Numbered from the stretch's first letter, positions 1-8,718 are shown. The stretch is DNA of 64,000 nucleotides from UBA8914 sp034002905 (GCA_034002905.1 JAVEZQ010000001.1:308605-372604); one strand, 5' to 3'. Numbers and translations are program-made. The notes: generated by a model from the letters alone, not told the origin.

Positions 1-222
1 CATGGTTCTTCGGCCATGGTGCGTGGTGTGAAAAGGCTTAAGGGTGCGCCCGTGATGGCGACAGACTTACGCGCTTCGGTTTCGCTGGCTTTGGCGGGAC
101 TGGCGGCGGAGGGGGATACATTCCTCAACCGCATCTATCATCTGGATCGCGGTTATGAACGGCTCGAGGAAAAGCTGGGCGCTTGCGGCGCCGAGATCGA
201 AAGGATCAAAGCGGCCGCTTAG
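1..222 (+). CDS. murA: UDP-N-acetylglucosamine 1-carboxyvinyltransferase, C-terminal fragment (5' end outside window)
   Basis: The reading frame is open from base 1 and ends at TAG 220-222, giving the last ~73 residues of MurA. MurA transfers enolpyruvate from PEP to UDP-GlcNAc, the first committed step of peptidoglycan synthesis in the cytoplasm. The visible part carries the conserved C-terminal blocks GAPVMATDLRAS and YHLDRGYERLEEKL, followed by the usual GAEIERI ending. The catalytic Cys loop lies upstream of the window. The gene is followed by a nitroreductase gene and a DUF2948 gene; murA next to DUF2948 is a common alphaproteobacterial arrangement. Identification is confident although only the tail is seen. 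Confidence 0.93.
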   Translation, partial: HGSSAMVRGVKRLKGAPVMATDLRASVSLALAGLAAEGDTFLNRIYHLDRGYERLEEKLGACGAEIERIKAAA

Positions 223-239
223 TATAAAGAGAGGACGTC

Positions 240-893
240 ATGGATATCGAACAGATTGTGAAGTCACGCTATACCGCAAAAGCCTTTGATCCGACGCGCA
301 AGATTGAACCCGCTCTCGTTGACAAGATTGAATCGATCCTGCGCTATAGCCCGTCTTCGACCAATTCACAGCCTTGGCATTTCTTTATTGTTGGCACGGA
401 AGAAGGAAAGGCGCGGCTGCAAAAAGCGCTCACGGGGCGCTATGCGTTTAATGGCGAGAAGATCCGCGATGCCTCGCATGCCGTTCTGCTCTGCCACCGT
501 GCGACGATTGATGAAACCTATCTTCGCGAAGTTCTGGCGCAAGAAGCCTCGGATGGACGCTTTGCTGATGACAAAGCGATGGAAGGGCAGCATCAGGGCC
601 GGTCTTATTTTGTGAACCGTCATCGGTTCGAGCTGCGTGATGCCCAGCACTGGATGGATAAACAGCTTTATCTCTCGCTTGGCTTTTTGCTGCTCGGCGC
701 CGCGACGCTGGGGATTGATGCCTGCCCCATCGAAGGGTTTGATCAGGTCGCGATGGATGAGGAGCTTGGATTGCGTGCGCAAAATCTCAACAGTTCGGTT
801 CTGGTGGCGCTCGGCTATCACAGCGATAAAGATTTCAATGCCAATTTGCCGAAATCCCGTCTTCCAGCTAATAAACTCATCACGAAGCTGTAA
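240..893 (+). CDS. nfsB: oxygen-insensitive NAD(P)H nitroreductase / dihydropteridine reductase, NfsB type
   Basis: This is an FMN-dependent cytoplasmic flavoenzyme of the nitroreductase family. Such enzymes reduce nitroaromatics, quinones or pteridines by two electrons with NAD(P)H. The 217-residue length equals that of E. coli NfsB. Blocks typical of NfsB are visible: YSPSSTNSQPWHF near residue 40 (FMN contact), the GID-CPIEGFD segment near 160, and NANLPKSRLP near the C terminus. An AGAGAGGACGT ribosome-binding region precedes the ATG. It sits 17 bp after murA and 46 bp before the DUF2948 gene, so it interrupts a conserved murA-DUF2948 neighbourhood and may be a later insertion. The physiological substrate cannot be told from sequence. 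Confidence 0.9.
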   Translation: MDIEQIVKSRYTAKAFDPTRKIEPALVDKIESILRYSPSSTNSQPWHFFIVGTEEGKARLQKALTGRYAFNGEKIRDASHAVLLCHRATIDETYLREVLAQEASDGRFADDKAMEGQHQGRSYFVNRHRFELRDAQHWMDKQLYLSLGFLLLGAATLGIDACPIEGFDQVAMDEELGLRAQNLNSSVLVALGYHSDKDFNANLPKSRLPANKLITKL

Positions 894-939
894 CAACTCC
901 CTTGCCATTTGTGGCCGAACAGGTATTTTAGAAGGTATC

Positions 940-1383
940 ATGACACAGCCTTTGAAACTCATGGCCATAGATGCCGAAGATGTGCAGGTGATCTCCTCCG
1001 TATTGCAGGACGCCATCGTTCCGGCCTGTGACATGACTTTTCACAAAAAAGATGCCAGCTTTGTTATGGCTGTACAGCGGTTTAAGTGGGATGGGATTAA
1101 TCCTCTCCTACCGCGTGCGGCTAATGATACCGATGTCTATGAACGCATCAGCTGTGCGATCGAGGTGCAGGGGGTGCAGCAGGTTCAGTTTTCCGGCATG
1201 AACCCGAATGATCCCGCCGCGATGTTCGAACTGTTGGCGCTAAAGCTTGAGGGTGATCATCTCTATTTTATCTTTGCGGGCGAGGGGCAGATGCGGCTCA
1301 CGCTTGCGGATTGGTCGATGAAGCTGGCCGATTTCGGCGAGGCTTGGCCTACTACGTATTGCCCCAGTCACGAGCGCCCGTGA
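940..1383 (+). CDS. DUF2948 family protein
   Basis: A 147-residue protein of the DUF2948 family, which is essentially confined to alphaproteobacteria and has no established biochemical function. The family signature can be followed from LKLMAIDAEDVQVISSVLQD at the N terminus, through a basic AVQRFKWD segment near residue 45, to a C-terminal GQMRLTLADWSMKLADFGEAW block. No signal peptide or membrane segment is seen, so it is probably cytoplasmic. The same frame is open further upstream inside nfsB, but the ATG at 940 gives the family N terminus. It is usually found between murA and hisD; here hisD does not follow. Confidence 0.82.
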   Translation: MTQPLKLMAIDAEDVQVISSVLQDAIVPACDMTFHKKDASFVMAVQRFKWDGINPLLPRAANDTDVYERISCAIEVQGVQQVQFSGMNPNDPAAMFELLALKLEGDHLYFIFAGEGQMRLTLADWSMKLADFGEAWPTTYCPSHERP

Positions 1384-1514
1384 GGGATCAGGATAATACC
1401 ATTACCCCTGATTATGTATGCGTTTTTCAACATAAAAAACGATTTTGCTAGACGACCGTGTGTCAGCGTCATTAAATTGGTCAGAGAGAAAGCAGACATA
1501 GTGAAAGATGTTAG

Positions 1515-3200
1515 ATGAAGCCGCCCCGTAAATTGGCGCCGTGCCGTGCCGCCATTCGATTGGATGAGGGGCTCGTGCCCCCCACCCTTATCTATAAAGA
1601 TCTTGATGTCGAGGCTTGCCAGTTTTTCCCTACGCTGGATGATCAGGGGCAAGAGCCGCTGCTGTACACAGGTGTGACAGCCTATGGCCCTCCAGCGGCG
1701 GGTTACCTTGCCTTTACACTTGAAGATGTTGAACAAAACCGGAAAACGAAACGCCCCACGATTTTGGTGGTGGGTTTTGATATACTGTATCATAAGTTTG
1801 CTAAAGACAAAAAATTGTTTGAAAAGGTGAATGGCCTTATTCTTGTTACGCCAAATGGTCATTATCATCCTGTTAAGCGACATATCTACGAAGACTTTTG
1901 CGATCATTTTGCGGCAACACTGGGCTCAAGGTATCCAGCATTGATTGACAGCTTTACGGATCACCATATTACGTATCCATATGGTGAAGCTTATATCAAA
2001 TTACGCAATGGGACGATTCTACAAAGAAATGATGCAGTCTCGATTGATCCCATGCGGGGAGCATTGTGGCGAGGTCTTTTCCCTATTAGAGGAATGGATA
2101 ATTGTAAGATAGCGTTTGTCAGGCAGGCAATTCTAGATCATGACAAAAAAATTACTGAAGTTTTTCTTCATGAACCCGACAGAATATCAAAGTTTTCTTG
2201 GGACAACATGTTTTCCAGAGATTTTATGAGTGTTGCAAGCGAGTGCTGCAAAATCGACTATCGACTGGTGGTGAAGGCTTATCCAGCCATCGGGTTGATT
2301 AGAAATGAAGTTAAGTTTGTGAGCGCATTTCTTGAAGCTGGGTGCGATATGTCTTTGTCGGAAGCATTCACCAATTTGACAAAGGGAGCGATCCCCAACA
2401 GACTTGAATACTTTTTTTCGGCGGGGTTCTATTCTAAACAAAGCCAATGCTTCCGTCTCGTTGATCTCTCACAATTTAAAGATCAAATGCCTGAAGAAAT
2501 GAAGTCGTCTTTCCAAAAGGGTTTGCACCATATACCGGAAACAAAATCCTTTCAAATGCGATCAACACTTTATGGGCAGCAGGCCTATGCAAATACACAC
2601 ATAGATTTTCCGACCTTCTTATATCGAGTCAAGCCTTCTGATGGCAACACAGCCCCTCAATATATTGTTATCCCTGATGTGACGAACCCGCGAGAGATGG
2701 CGGCGATGGCCAAGGTGATCCGTGATAATACGCCGGACGAATACAGGCATCTGGTCAAAATCGCAGTCATGATGGAGCATCCCAAGGCGCTGAAATGGTC
2801 CGAGGCGTTGGCCGAGATATGTGATGGCTTTTGTTATGGCACGAATGATTTGACGTCCTATAAAACAGGTCTGGCCCGCACGCCGAAAGATCTGTCCAGT
2901 TGGATGAAAGAGCATGGCTATAAGGGGCGCAGCCCCTTTGAGGTGTTGATCCCGCCCGTGGCCGATGATGTGGAAGACAGCTTCCAGCGGGCACGGCGTG
3001 TGAAACCCGATTTGTTTGTGAATATGTGTGGACAGCAAACGGCGGGGCAGGATATTGCGTCCATCGAGCGTGTGCTGCGTATGCGCGATCATAACGGGCG
3101 CGGTGTCGATCGCCTGACTGTGCCGCCACGCATCGACTATTATTTGCGCGCTCGCCTTGTTGTCGAGCGTTTTCATGCTCGTCAAAATAAAGCTGGGTAA
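1515..3200 (+). CDS. PPDK-like protein: phosphohistidine and PEP-binding barrel domains without an ATP-grasp domain
   Basis: The 561 residues match the C-terminal half of pyruvate phosphate dikinase. Residues ~50-190 resemble the swivelling phosphohistidine domain: AYGPPAAGYLAFTLEDV, then NGLILVTPNGHYHP, where His118 falls at the phosphorylated His, then SIDPMRGALWRG. Residues ~195-555 resemble the PEP-binding TIM barrel, with FVRQAIL, VMMEHPKAL and YGTNDLTSYKTGLAR. The ATP-grasp half is absent, and the active-site SCSP with the catalytic Cys reads TVPP at 535-538. The usual CGEHGGDP reads CGQQTAGQD. It is therefore unlikely to be a normal PPDK and may be a regulatory or phosphotransfer paralogue. 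A stop codon directly abuts the ATG and the ribosome-binding site is weak, so the start is uncertain. The middle (about 1740-2640) is visibly more AT-rich than its flanks. Confidence 0.7.
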   Translation: MKPPRKLAPCRAAIRLDEGLVPPTLIYKDLDVEACQFFPTLDDQGQEPLLYTGVTAYGPPAAGYLAFTLEDVEQNRKTKRPTILVVGFDILYHKFAKDKKLFEKVNGLILVTPNGHYHPVKRHIYEDFCDHFAATLGSRYPALIDSFTDHHITYPYGEAYIKLRNGTILQRNDAVSIDPMRGALWRGLFPIRGMDNCKIAFVRQAILDHDKKITEVFLHEPDRISKFSWDNMFSRDFMSVASECCKIDYRLVVKAYPAIGLIRNEVKFVSAFLEAGCDMSLSEAFTNLTKGAIPNRLEYFFSAGFYSKQSQCFRLVDLSQFKDQMPEEMKSSFQKGLHHIPETKSFQMRSTLYGQQAYANTHIDFPTFLYRVKPSDGNTAPQYIVIPDVTNPREMAAMAKVIRDNTPDEYRHLVKIAVMMEHPKALKWSEALAEICDGFCYGTNDLTSYKTGLARTPKDLSSWMKEHGYKGRSPFEVLIPPVADDVEDSFQRARRVKPDLFVNMCGQQTAGQDIASIERVLRMRDHNGRGVDRLTVPPRIDYYLRARLVVERFHARQNKAG

Positions 3201-3241
3201 GGAGTGGCAAGAGCGAAACGTCAGCCTTAAATCCCGTTGTC

Positions 3242-3300
3242 ATGCCCGACTTGATCGGGCATTCATACAGCGATTCAGAAGAAGACGGGCGCTTGGTGTT
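3242..3300. repeat. dispersed palindromic repeat (REP-like), family A
   Basis: A perfect 8-bp stem (ATGCCCGA / TCGGGCAT, 3242-3249 and 3255-3262) is followed by a tail containing ATACAGCG and GCGCTTGGTG. The same modules recur at 45429-45521, and ATACAGCG also at 53213-53237. It lies between the convergent PPDK-like gene and priA, where it could also act as a weak bidirectional transcription end. Confidence 0.65.
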
Positions 3301-3316
3301 TCTTCCCGCTATCCCC

Positions 3317-5329
3317 TCACAAAAAACTATAGGGATCGATGTCAATATGCAGACGGATGTTGCGCGGAAGCTTAAGCGGCGCGAGCCAGTCCCTGATAAC
3401 CTTTGACAGCGCAATCGTTGGGCGCTCGGTCTGGATCATCAGGCGATAGCGCGTCTTGCCGCGCAGGAGGGCAAAGGGCGCTGGAGCGGGCCCAAGGATG
3501 CGCAGGCCCTTGGCCTGTGGCGCGGCGGCGGCGATCTTACGGGACACCTCGATAACCTGTTTCTGATCCGCGCCTGCGATGGTGAGGCTGGCCATACGCC
3601 CGAAGGGCGGGAGGTGATAATTCTGCCGCTCCTGCAACTCGGCCGCCATAAAGCTGTCGCGCGCGCCAGTGATCAGAGCCTCGATAACGGGATGGTCGGG
3701 ATTGACCGTTTGCAAAAAGACGCGGCCTTTGTCTTCGGCGCGGCCTGAACGGCCTGCCACCTGTTGCAGGAGTTGAAAGGTGCGCTCTGCCGCGCGCGGA
3801 TCACCACCCGCAAGACCGAGATCGGCATCAATGACTCCCACAAGCGTCAGGCGCGGAAAGTGATAGCCCTTGGCCATAATTTGTGTGCCGATCAAAAGGT
3901 CGATGCTGTGATCTTCCACTTGGCGGATGAGGGCTTCGGCGGCGGCGGGCCCATCCAGTGTATCGCTGGCCATAATGGCGGTGCGGATGTTGGGTAGGCG
4001 TGCCTGCACCTCCTCGGCGATGCGTTCGATGCCGGGCCCACAGGCGGCGAGTTTGCCTTCCGCTTCGCAGGTCGGGCACACATCGGGCCGCTTGAGACTA
4101 TAGCCGCATTGGTGGCAGTGCAGGCGACCGGTGCGCTTGTGTTCAATCAGCCAGCTTGTGCAGGAGGGACATTGCAGCCTTGCACCGCAAGCTCGACACA
4201 AAGTTAGCGGGGCATAGCCTCGCCGGTTGAGAAACAGCATCGCCTGCTGGCCTGCTTCAACCGTTTCTTTTAAAGCGGCGAGTAAAGGCTCGCTGATAAA
4301 CTCCTGCGATGCCAGCTTTTCGTGGCGCAGATCGACGGGGATAATCTCGGGCATCTGGGCCAGACCAAAGCGGCTATGAAGGACAAGGTGCTTGTATTTG
4401 CCCTGTTGGACATTATGTAGCGTCTCTAGCGACGGCGTGGCGGTGGCAAGGATGATCGGAATAGCGCCCAGATGCGCCCGCACCACAGCCATGTCGCGGC
4501 CATGATAGATGACTCCTTCTTCTTGCTTATAGGCGCCTTCATGTTCTTCATCGACGACGATCAACCCTAAGTCGGGAAAGGGCAGAAAGAGCGCTGAGCG
4601 CGCCCCAAGAACAAAACGCGCTTTGCCTTGCGTGATCGCATGCCAGTTGAGGCGGCGTTGCTTTTCACTGAGCCCCGAATGCCAGAGTGTCGGCTCGCAC
4701 CCAAAGCGTTCTTTGAGACGATAAAAGAGCGCCGCTGTCATTGCAATTTCTGGCAAAAGAACAAGCGCTTGCTGGCCGTTCCTCAAGCATTGCGCGATGG
4801 CCTCGGCATAAACTTCGGTTTTGCCGGAACCTGTCACGCCATCCAGCAAGGTCACCGAGAAACGACCTTTTTTCACATCCGCGACCATCTGTGCGGCAGC
4901 AATAGCCTGTTCCTCGGTCAGGGACAAATGCTTGTGATCAGGGTTGGGCAGAGGGAAATCGAGTCTGTCTTTTGGCTTAAGGGGACGCAAGCGACCGCCC
5001 ATGACCATCTTAAGGATAAGGCCGGGAGCCGAAAGCGTATAATCCGCAACCCAATCGACGAAATGGCGCGTGACGTCCGGTAAAGGCGGCAGATCAAGAA
5101 CGCTATTTATAGCCTTGAGTTTATTGCTTGTTACTTCGCCCGTTCCATCACCCCACACGGCACCGACAGCCTCTGTCCGGCCCAAAGGAATCGATACCCA
5201 GTTGCCGTTTTCGATGGAAAGATCGTTTGGAACAAGGTAATCATAACCATGGCCAACGGGCAGATCGGTCATCACACGAACGGTGTGATCGGGGCTGGTC
5301 AAAGCTGGGTTGGCAGGGGGCTTGGTCAT
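3317..5329 (-). CDS. priA: primosomal protein N' (replication restart helicase)
   Basis: PriA is the 3'-5' DNA helicase that recognises stalled forks and reloads the replisome. The 670-residue protein shows an N-terminal DNA-binding domain, a Walker A motif (GVTGSGKT) near residue 165, the DEEH helicase box and a HSGLSEKQR segment. A zinc region follows, with four Cys pairs: CRACG, CPSC, CHQCG and CPTC. Helicase motifs V-VI (GTQIMAKGYHFP, QVAGRSGR) and the family C terminus complete it. It is divergent from the downstream aldolase gene, with 54 bp between start codons. All motifs expected for an active helicase are present. Confidence 0.96.
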   Translation of the reverse strand: MTKPPANPALTSPDHTVRVMTDLPVGHGYDYLVPNDLSIENGNWVSIPLGRTEAVGAVWGDGTGEVTSNKLKAINSVLDLPPLPDVTRHFVDWVADYTLSAPGLILKMVMGGRLRPLKPKDRLDFPLPNPDHKHLSLTEEQAIAAAQMVADVKKGRFSVTLLDGVTGSGKTEVYAEAIAQCLRNGQQALVLLPEIAMTAALFYRLKERFGCEPTLWHSGLSEKQRRLNWHAITQGKARFVLGARSALFLPFPDLGLIVVDEEHEGAYKQEEGVIYHGRDMAVVRAHLGAIPIILATATPSLETLHNVQQGKYKHLVLHSRFGLAQMPEIIPVDLRHEKLASQEFISEPLLAALKETVEAGQQAMLFLNRRGYAPLTLCRACGARLQCPSCTSWLIEHKRTGRLHCHQCGYSLKRPDVCPTCEAEGKLAACGPGIERIAEEVQARLPNIRTAIMASDTLDGPAAAEALIRQVEDHSIDLLIGTQIMAKGYHFPRLTLVGVIDADLGLAGGDPRAAERTFQLLQQVAGRSGRAEDKGRVFLQTVNPDHPVIEALITGARDSFMAAELQERQNYHLPPFGRMASLTIAGADQKQVIEVSRKIAAAAPQAKGLRILGPAPAPFALLRGKTRYRLMIQTERPTIALSKVIRDWLAPLKLPRNIRLHIDIDPYSFL

Positions 5330-5383
5330 TCGTTTAGGTTGATTGTAAGTCCGTTGAGAGAATCATTTCTTGGGAGTTCCTTC

Positions 5384-6049
5384 ATGAAGTTCTTTGTTGA
5401 TACCGCCGATTTGAAAGAAATTAAAGAGCTGGCTGAAACCGGTCTTTTGGATGGGGTTACCACCAACCCCTCGCTGGTCGCCAAATCGGGCCACAGCAAT
5501 TTTATCGAATTGATCCGCGAGATTGCCGCGATAGTTGAGGGGCCGGTGAGCGCTGAAGTCGCTTCGACCGATTTTGACCCGATGTTGGCCGAAGCCCGTA
5601 CGCTGGCCAAGATTGCCGACAATGTTGCGGTAAAGGTGCCTTTGACGCCTGCGGGTCTCAAGGTGTGCAAGCTTCTATCCGATGATGGTGTGATGGTCAA
5701 TGTGACCCTTTGCTTCTCGGCGGCGCAGGCCATTCTCGCGGCCAAGGCAGGCGCGACCTTTGTTTCGCCATTCGTCGGGCGTCTGGATGACATCGGGCAA
5801 AACGGGATGGAGCTAATCTCTGACATCTGCACGATCTATAGCGCCTACCCAGAATTCTACACCGAAGTTTTGGTTGCATCTGTGCGCTCGCCCATGCATG
5901 TTGTCGAGGCGGCCAAGATGGGGGCTGACGTGGCGACGATTCCGCCATCGGTCATTCGCCAGCTGTTCGGCCATCCTTTGACCGATAAAGGGCTAGCCCA
6001 GTTCGTTGCCGATTGGGCGAAGACCGGACAAAAGATACCTGTTGCCTAG
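5384..6049 (+). CDS. fsa: fructose-6-phosphate aldolase / transaldolase (FSA/TalC family)
   Basis: The 221-residue protein belongs to the short transaldolase family: MKFFVDTADLKEIKEL at the N terminus, then GVTTNPSLVAK, then NVAVKVPLT with the Schiff-base Lys at residue 84. Members either cleave fructose 6-phosphate to dihydroxyacetone and glyceraldehyde 3-phosphate, or act as pentose-phosphate-pathway transaldolases. The sequence alone does not decide between them. The ATG at 5384 gives the family N terminus; the frame extends further upstream but overlaps priA on the other strand. The following DUF484 gene starts 15 bp after the stop, so the two are probably co-transcribed. Confidence 0.92.
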   Translation: MKFFVDTADLKEIKELAETGLLDGVTTNPSLVAKSGHSNFIELIREIAAIVEGPVSAEVASTDFDPMLAEARTLAKIADNVAVKVPLTPAGLKVCKLLSDDGVMVNVTLCFSAAQAILAAKAGATFVSPFVGRLDDIGQNGMELISDICTIYSAYPEFYTEVLVASVRSPMHVVEAAKMGADVATIPPSVIRQLFGHPLTDKGLAQFVADWAKTGQKIPVA

Positions 6050-6064
6050 GGAGACTTTGGTTCT

Positions 6065-6772
6065 ATGACGTCCACCACCATCACGTCATCGTCATTGTTA
6101 AAAAAGCTGACGCCGGAAGAGGTGCGGGCGTATCTGATTGAGCATCCAGAATTCCTTGCGGAGAATACGGCGCTGATTGAATCGGCGGATTTTTCAGGTG
6201 CGCTTGTGGACAAGGAGGGCTTGCCCGACTTCCAGCGTTATCGCATGGCCAAGCTTCAGGAAGATTTTATCGCGCTTCGTGTCGAGCATGAAGATTTGAT
6301 GGATCTGATGCAGGAAAGCCTGCAGCGGCAGAATCGAATCTTCAGCGCGATTCTTGCCTTGCTTGATTCGCCAGATTTTGAATCAACTTTGCGACTCGTT
6401 GGGCAGGAACTGGCCGAGATCCTGGAAGTTGAGGCAGTCGGCTTCTTTTTTGAAACCGGCGGCTGGCTAGATCAGGGGGATTACGCCTATCTCAAAGTTG
6501 TGTCGCCCGGCAAAGTCGCGCGCTGGCTCAATGGGGGCCATTTGGTGATGGAAGAGGTCGAAAACGGCCTTGAGGAACTCTATGGCGAGCATGCAGACAA
6601 GATCCGGTCACAGGCTTTGCTGCTTATCGAGATTCAGGAAGGGCTGCCCCCCGGTTTGCTGGCTTTGGGGCATGCTGATCCGATGTATTTTGCAACAGGC
6701 CTTGCGACCGAGCAGGTCGAGTGTCTGGGCGAGGTGATAGCGCGCTCTTTGCGTCGTTTTTTGCGCAAATAG
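6065..6772 (+). CDS. DUF484 family protein
   Basis: A 235-residue DUF484 protein with a GAF-like fold. The N-terminal LTPEEVRAYLIEHPEFLAEN helix is typical of the family, followed by a short coiled-coil (residues ~60-100) and a GAF-like domain that includes LLIEIQEGLPPGLLALGHAD. The molecular role is unknown. DUF484 genes usually sit next to xerC, suggesting a link to chromosome dimer resolution, but xerC is not here and mreB follows after 182 bp. No membrane segment or signal peptide is seen. Confidence 0.88.
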   Translation: MTSTTITSSSLLKKLTPEEVRAYLIEHPEFLAENTALIESADFSGALVDKEGLPDFQRYRMAKLQEDFIALRVEHEDLMDLMQESLQRQNRIFSAILALLDSPDFESTLRLVGQELAEILEVEAVGFFFETGGWLDQGDYAYLKVVSPGKVARWLNGGHLVMEEVENGLEELYGEHADKIRSQALLLIEIQEGLPPGLLALGHADPMYFATGLATEQVECLGEVIARSLRRFLRK

Positions 6773-6954
6773 GGTGTTTTTCTTTTAAAAAAGGCTGTTT
6801 TGAGCCTGTGATTTTCAATTTATCCCCATGATTCGCAGGTGAGTCTAGGTAAAGCTGTAATGAACCCCTTGCGCCAAAGACCAACCAGTGCGAAAAAGGA
6901 TCGATTTTCGGTGGAGACTCGCTGGCGTCTTTGGCATTAAATAGGTAATATCAC

Positions 6955-7995
6955 ATGTTTTCCAATATCTTAGGTCTTCTTTCTGCGGATATGGGCATCG
7001 ACTTGGGTACGGCCAACACCCTTGTGTATGTCAAGGGGCGCGGAATCGTCCTCAACGAACCGTCGGTTGTTGCCATTGCGACATCGCGTGGCAAGCGGCA
7101 GGTTCTGGCTGTCGGCGATGAAGCGAAAATGATGCTGGGGCGTACACCCGGAAATATTCAGGCCATCAGGCCGTTGCGCGATGGTGTTATCGCGGATTTT
7201 GAAGTTGCCGAAGAAATGATCAAGCATTTCATTCGCAAGGTTCACAATCGTCGCAGCTTTGCGAATCCCCAGATTATCATCTGTGTTCCCTCAGGTTCGA
7301 CGGCTGTTGAGCGTCGCGCGATTCAAGAATCGGCCGAATCGGCTGGTGCTCGCCGAGTCTTTTTGATCGAAGAGCCGATGGCCGCTGCGATCGGGGCAGG
7401 ATTGCCGGTGACGGAGCCGACAGGTTCGATGGTTGTCGATATCGGCGGTGGCACGACCGAGGTTGCTGTGTTGTCGCTGGGCGGTATCGTCTATTCGCGT
7501 TCGGTGCGCGTGGGCGGTGACAAGCTGGATGAAGCGATCATCAATTATATTCGCCGCTATCACAATCTGTTGATCGGTGAAAGCACGGCCGAGCGTATCA
7601 AAAAAGAAATCGGTTCTGCTTCCCCGCCTGAAGATGGCGAAGGCCGCGTGTCCGAGATCAAGGGCCGCGACTTGATGTATGGCGTGCCCAAGGAAATCGT
7701 GATTACCGAGCGTCAGATTGCTGAGAGCCTGTCCGAACCGGTCAGCGCTATTCTTGAGGCTGTCAAAGTCGCTCTTGAAAACACAGCGCCTGAATTGGCA
7801 GCGGATATCGTGGATAAGGGCATTGTCCTGACGGGTGGTGGTGCGCTGTTGCGTAATCTTGACCTCGTGCTTCGTCATGCGACAGGTTTGCCGGTTTCGG
7901 TAGCAGAAGATGCGTTATCCTGCGTTGCGCTAGGCACGGGCCGCGCGCTTGAGGAAATGCACGTCCTCAAAAACCTACTCGTTGGCGGATATTAA
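6955..7995 (+). CDS. mreB: rod shape-determining protein MreB (actin homologue)
   Basis: MreB polymerises under the inner membrane and positions the elongasome for lateral wall growth. The 346-residue protein shows all actin-fold nucleotide motifs: MGIDLGTANTLVY (phosphate 1), IEEPMAAAIGAGL (connect 1), VVDIGGGTTEVAVLSLGG (phosphate 2) and GIVLTGGGALLRNL (adenosine). An amphipathic N terminus (MFSNILGLLS) fits membrane attachment. A rod-like or at least MreB-patterned cell is implied. mreC and mreD, the usual next genes, are absent; an unknown gene on the opposite strand ends 3 bp away. Confidence 0.97.
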   Translation: MFSNILGLLSADMGIDLGTANTLVYVKGRGIVLNEPSVVAIATSRGKRQVLAVGDEAKMMLGRTPGNIQAIRPLRDGVIADFEVAEEMIKHFIRKVHNRRSFANPQIIICVPSGSTAVERRAIQESAESAGARRVFLIEEPMAAAIGAGLPVTEPTGSMVVDIGGGTTEVAVLSLGGIVYSRSVRVGGDKLDEAIINYIRRYHNLLIGESTAERIKKEIGSASPPEDGEGRVSEIKGRDLMYGVPKEIVITERQIAESLSEPVSAILEAVKVALENTAPELAADIVDKGIVLTGGGALLRNLDLVLRHATGLPVSVAEDALSCVALGTGRALEEMHVLKNLLVGGY

Positions 7996-7998
7996 TCC

Positions 7999-8718
7999 TT
8001 ATCCAAAAGCATTGAGCGCTGCCGTAGCTTTGCGTAGGCGATAGCCAATACGTGCGCGATCAATCACTTCGGGGCATCTTGTGTTTAGGTGATCAAAAAG
8101 GCTGTCCCGATAGTCTCGCAAAAATGGATCTTTGGTCGTGGCAATTACCGTGTTGATCGACTCCAGTTGCAAATGATTTGCAAAAGTCGGCTCAATGCGA
8201 AGAATGGTATGCAGGAGCAAAAGAGCGTTTGCGAGATGCTTTGGCTCATGCTTTTCATTGATATAATGCCGCACGATAAAGCTTACGACCTTGTCATTGA
8301 TGTGCGGCATAAACCGAGCCGCGTGTGCATAGATCACATTTGCGCGGGCGGCCGTGACGGCTCCTTTTTCATTTGGAGCGCAGGCGGTAAATGTCCCTGT
8401 TCTATTTTTTTCATAACCGATGACCTCGCGGGCCAAGCCGGCAGATAGAGGGTGTTCAAGCGTGTAGATTGTGGATTGTATAACATCCAACGCTGCTACA
8501 TCGACTTCCGGCGTGTGAGCGCTTTTGCCTGTATTGACGTCGGTGATGATGGCGTTGATGAACTTTTCGCTAAGGCGGATAGTCGGCTGGGCTATTTTCT
8601 TTCCGAGGGTTTGATAGAAGGCGAGTCGTATTTCGGAATCATTACAGGCGTTGAGGCCGCTGATGGCATAGTCTTCGTTCCATGACGTTGCATGAGAAGG
8701 GGGGAGGTCTTTTGTCAT
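7999..8718 (-). CDS. protein of unknown function, helix-rich
   Basis: A 239-residue protein that I do not recognise. It looks soluble and alpha-helical, with no signal peptide, membrane segment or known motif. It contains several His-rich stretches, such as FIVRHYINEKHEPKHLANAL, and a conserved-looking C-terminal IDRARIGYRLRKATAALN. It is convergent with mreB, and only 3 bp separate the stop codons with no terminator hairpin between. Its promoter would lie in the AT-rich 8719-8864 stretch, shared divergently with ispDF. Whether it affects mreB expression by antisense transcription is open. Confidence 0.65.
   Translation of the reverse strand: MTKDLPPSHATSWNEDYAISGLNACNDSEIRLAFYQTLGKKIAQPTIRLSEKFINAIITDVNTGKSAHTPEVDVAALDVIQSTIYTLEHPLSAGLAREVIGYEKNRTGTFTACAPNEKGAVTAARANVIYAHAARFMPHINDKVVSFIVRHYINEKHEPKHLANALLLLHTILRIEPTFANHLQLESINTVIATTKDPFLRDYRDSLFDHLNTRCPEVIDRARIGYRLRKATAALNAFG

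Noticed and set aside
6792..6807. Short hairpin AGGCT-GTTTTG-AGCCT after the DUF484 gene
   Set aside because: Only a 5-bp stem and no proper T run, too weak to call a terminator.
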